Source: Bacillota bacterium
GTDB lineage: Bacteria > Bacillota > Clostridia > Clostridiales > Clostridiaceae
Length of the DNA stretch: 15,153 nucleotides
Assembly (NCBI GenBank): GCA_023427705.1
Contig: JAEZAL010000320.1
Coordinates: 1 to 15,153, forward strand
Direction of reading: 5' to 3'
Part shown: positions 14,635 through 15,153 of the stretch, piece by piece
Layout: each line of letters starts with the position of its first letter
How positions within the stretch are numbered: position 1 is the stretch's first letter
Program-made: the position numbers and the translations under genes
Notes under the pieces: model-generated
The model's database searches: none
Seen by the model: the letters and a program-made list of their open reading frames with translations, nothing else
Told to the model about the DNA's origin: nothing

Positions 14635-15125
14635 TGAAAAAAGCTTATACATTAATCGAATTAATTGTAGTTTTATCTGTAATAACTATTTTTTCTTCCA
14701 TAGTTATAGTTAATATAGTAAAAGTTAAAGAAAACCTTGATGAAATAGAATTTAAAAATTTAGAAGCTGAAGTAAAGTCTTTATTAAGCTTTGGAAAAGC
14801 ATATTGTAGAAAAAATAAGGTGCCAGGTCAAATATTAATTGGTTCTGATAGAAAAACAATAGAATTTTTAGTTACTAATAGTCTTTCTCCTATAAGAAAA
14901 ACAATTAAAGTTAAGGATGGTATTCAAATAGGAAGCAATTTTTCTTCTTCTGGAGATATTAAAACTGATAGTAATAATATAACTGATGAAGGATTTATTA
15001 AATCAGCAGGCACAATAGTTATAACTAATAATAAGAATAAGAGAATAGATATTACTATAAGTGTAGGAAATGATATTATTAGAAGTTATACAAATGATGA
15101 AGAAGAAGGAGACATTATTAGATGA
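14634..15125 (+). CDS. Prepilin-like protein, GspH/FimT (ComGD)-like minor pseudopilin
   Basis: The 163-residue product has a class III prepilin signal: leader MKKA, then Y-T-L-I-E with the key glutamate E9 at +5, followed by a hydrophobic helix to about residue 30. The prepilin peptidase site is Ala-Tyr instead of the usual Gly-Phe. The C-terminal part has an FSSSGDIK segment near 103-110, then GTIVITNN (126-133) and DITISVGNDIIRS (139-151). This resembles the end of GspH/FimT-type minor pseudopilins, where a final strand carries a GRI-like turn. That points to a minor rather than major pilin, by inference from pattern only. The start overlaps the pilC stop by one base and the stop overlaps the next gene by four (ATGA). 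Confidence 0.8.
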   Translation: MKKAYTLIELIVVLSVITIFSSIVIVNIVKVKENLDEIEFKNLEAEVKSLLSFGKAYCRKNKVPGQILIGSDRKTIEFLVTNSLSPIRKTIKVKDGIQIGSNFSSSGDIKTDSNNITDEGFIKSAGTIVITNNKNKRIDITISVGNDIIRSYTNDEEEGDIIR

Positions 15126-15153
15126 AAAAAGGAAGTACTTTAATAGAAGCAGT
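15122..15153 (+). CDS. Second prepilin-like protein, N-terminal fragment cut by the window edge
   Basis: Only 11 codons are visible: MKKGSTLIEAV. This is a complete class III prepilin leader, with cleavage expected after Gly4, Ser at +1 and Glu at +5. The GSTLIEA form is common in minor pilins of the PilV/GspI type. The ATG overlaps the previous stop in an ATGA arrangement, and GAAGAAGGAGA just upstream supplies the ribosome binding site. The gene continues to the right of the window. Confidence 0.75.
   Translation, partial: MKKGSTLIEA

Overview
The window is a very AT-rich, densely packed stretch of a low-GC Gram-positive chromosome. The organism is most likely Clostridium sensu stricto. 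The reasons are A/T-ending codons throughout, strong AGGAGG/GAGGTGAT ribosome binding sites, a divIB-sbp-ylmE-sepF-ylmG-ylmH-divIVA gene order, and single-membrane cell-division and RqcH-type quality-control genes. No insertion sequence, CRISPR array, rRNA or tRNA was seen.

Bases 1-5650 hold the tail of the division and cell wall (dcw) region, all on the + strand. A terminator of an upstream gene comes first. Then follow ftsQ/divIB, a DUF881 protein, sbp, a second DUF881 protein, yggS/ylmE, sepF, yggT/ylmG, ylmH and divIVA, closed by an intrinsic terminator. Many of the genes abut or overlap. yggT has no ATG, GTG or TTG start and appears to begin at ATA, with an ideal Shine-Dalgarno sequence. 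Compared with Bacillus subtilis, the ftsA-ftsZ-spoIIGA-sigE-sigG block between sbp and ylmE is absent, and so are ileS and lspA between divIVA and rluD.

Bases 5660-8423 hold a three-gene operon with a near-consensus promoter: rluD, pyrR and a THUMP-domain rRNA methyltransferase (YpsC/RlmL type). It ends at a perfect 19-bp hairpin shared with the convergent rqcH gene. rqcH (minus strand, 8414-10165) encodes the NFACT protein that adds alanine tails to peptides on stalled ribosomes. ylmH, whose product has been linked to the same pathway, lies about 3.4 kb away.

Bases 10166-12112 run divergently from rqcH and hold dapF and an unrecognised propeller-like lipoprotein, closed by a GAAA-loop terminator. 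From 12225 to the right edge lies the start of a type IV pilus or competence-pseudopilus operon: a PilB/GspE ATPase, a PilC/GspF platform protein, a GspH/FimT-like prepilin and the first 11 codons of a second prepilin, all overlapping. The ATPase has Gln where the catalytic Walker B Glu is expected.

Most of the window is conserved housekeeping content. The points most worth a second look are the ATA start of yggT, the E-to-Q change in the pilus ATPase, the missing blocks in the dcw region, the lipoprotein, and the hairpin that contains the rqcH stop codon.
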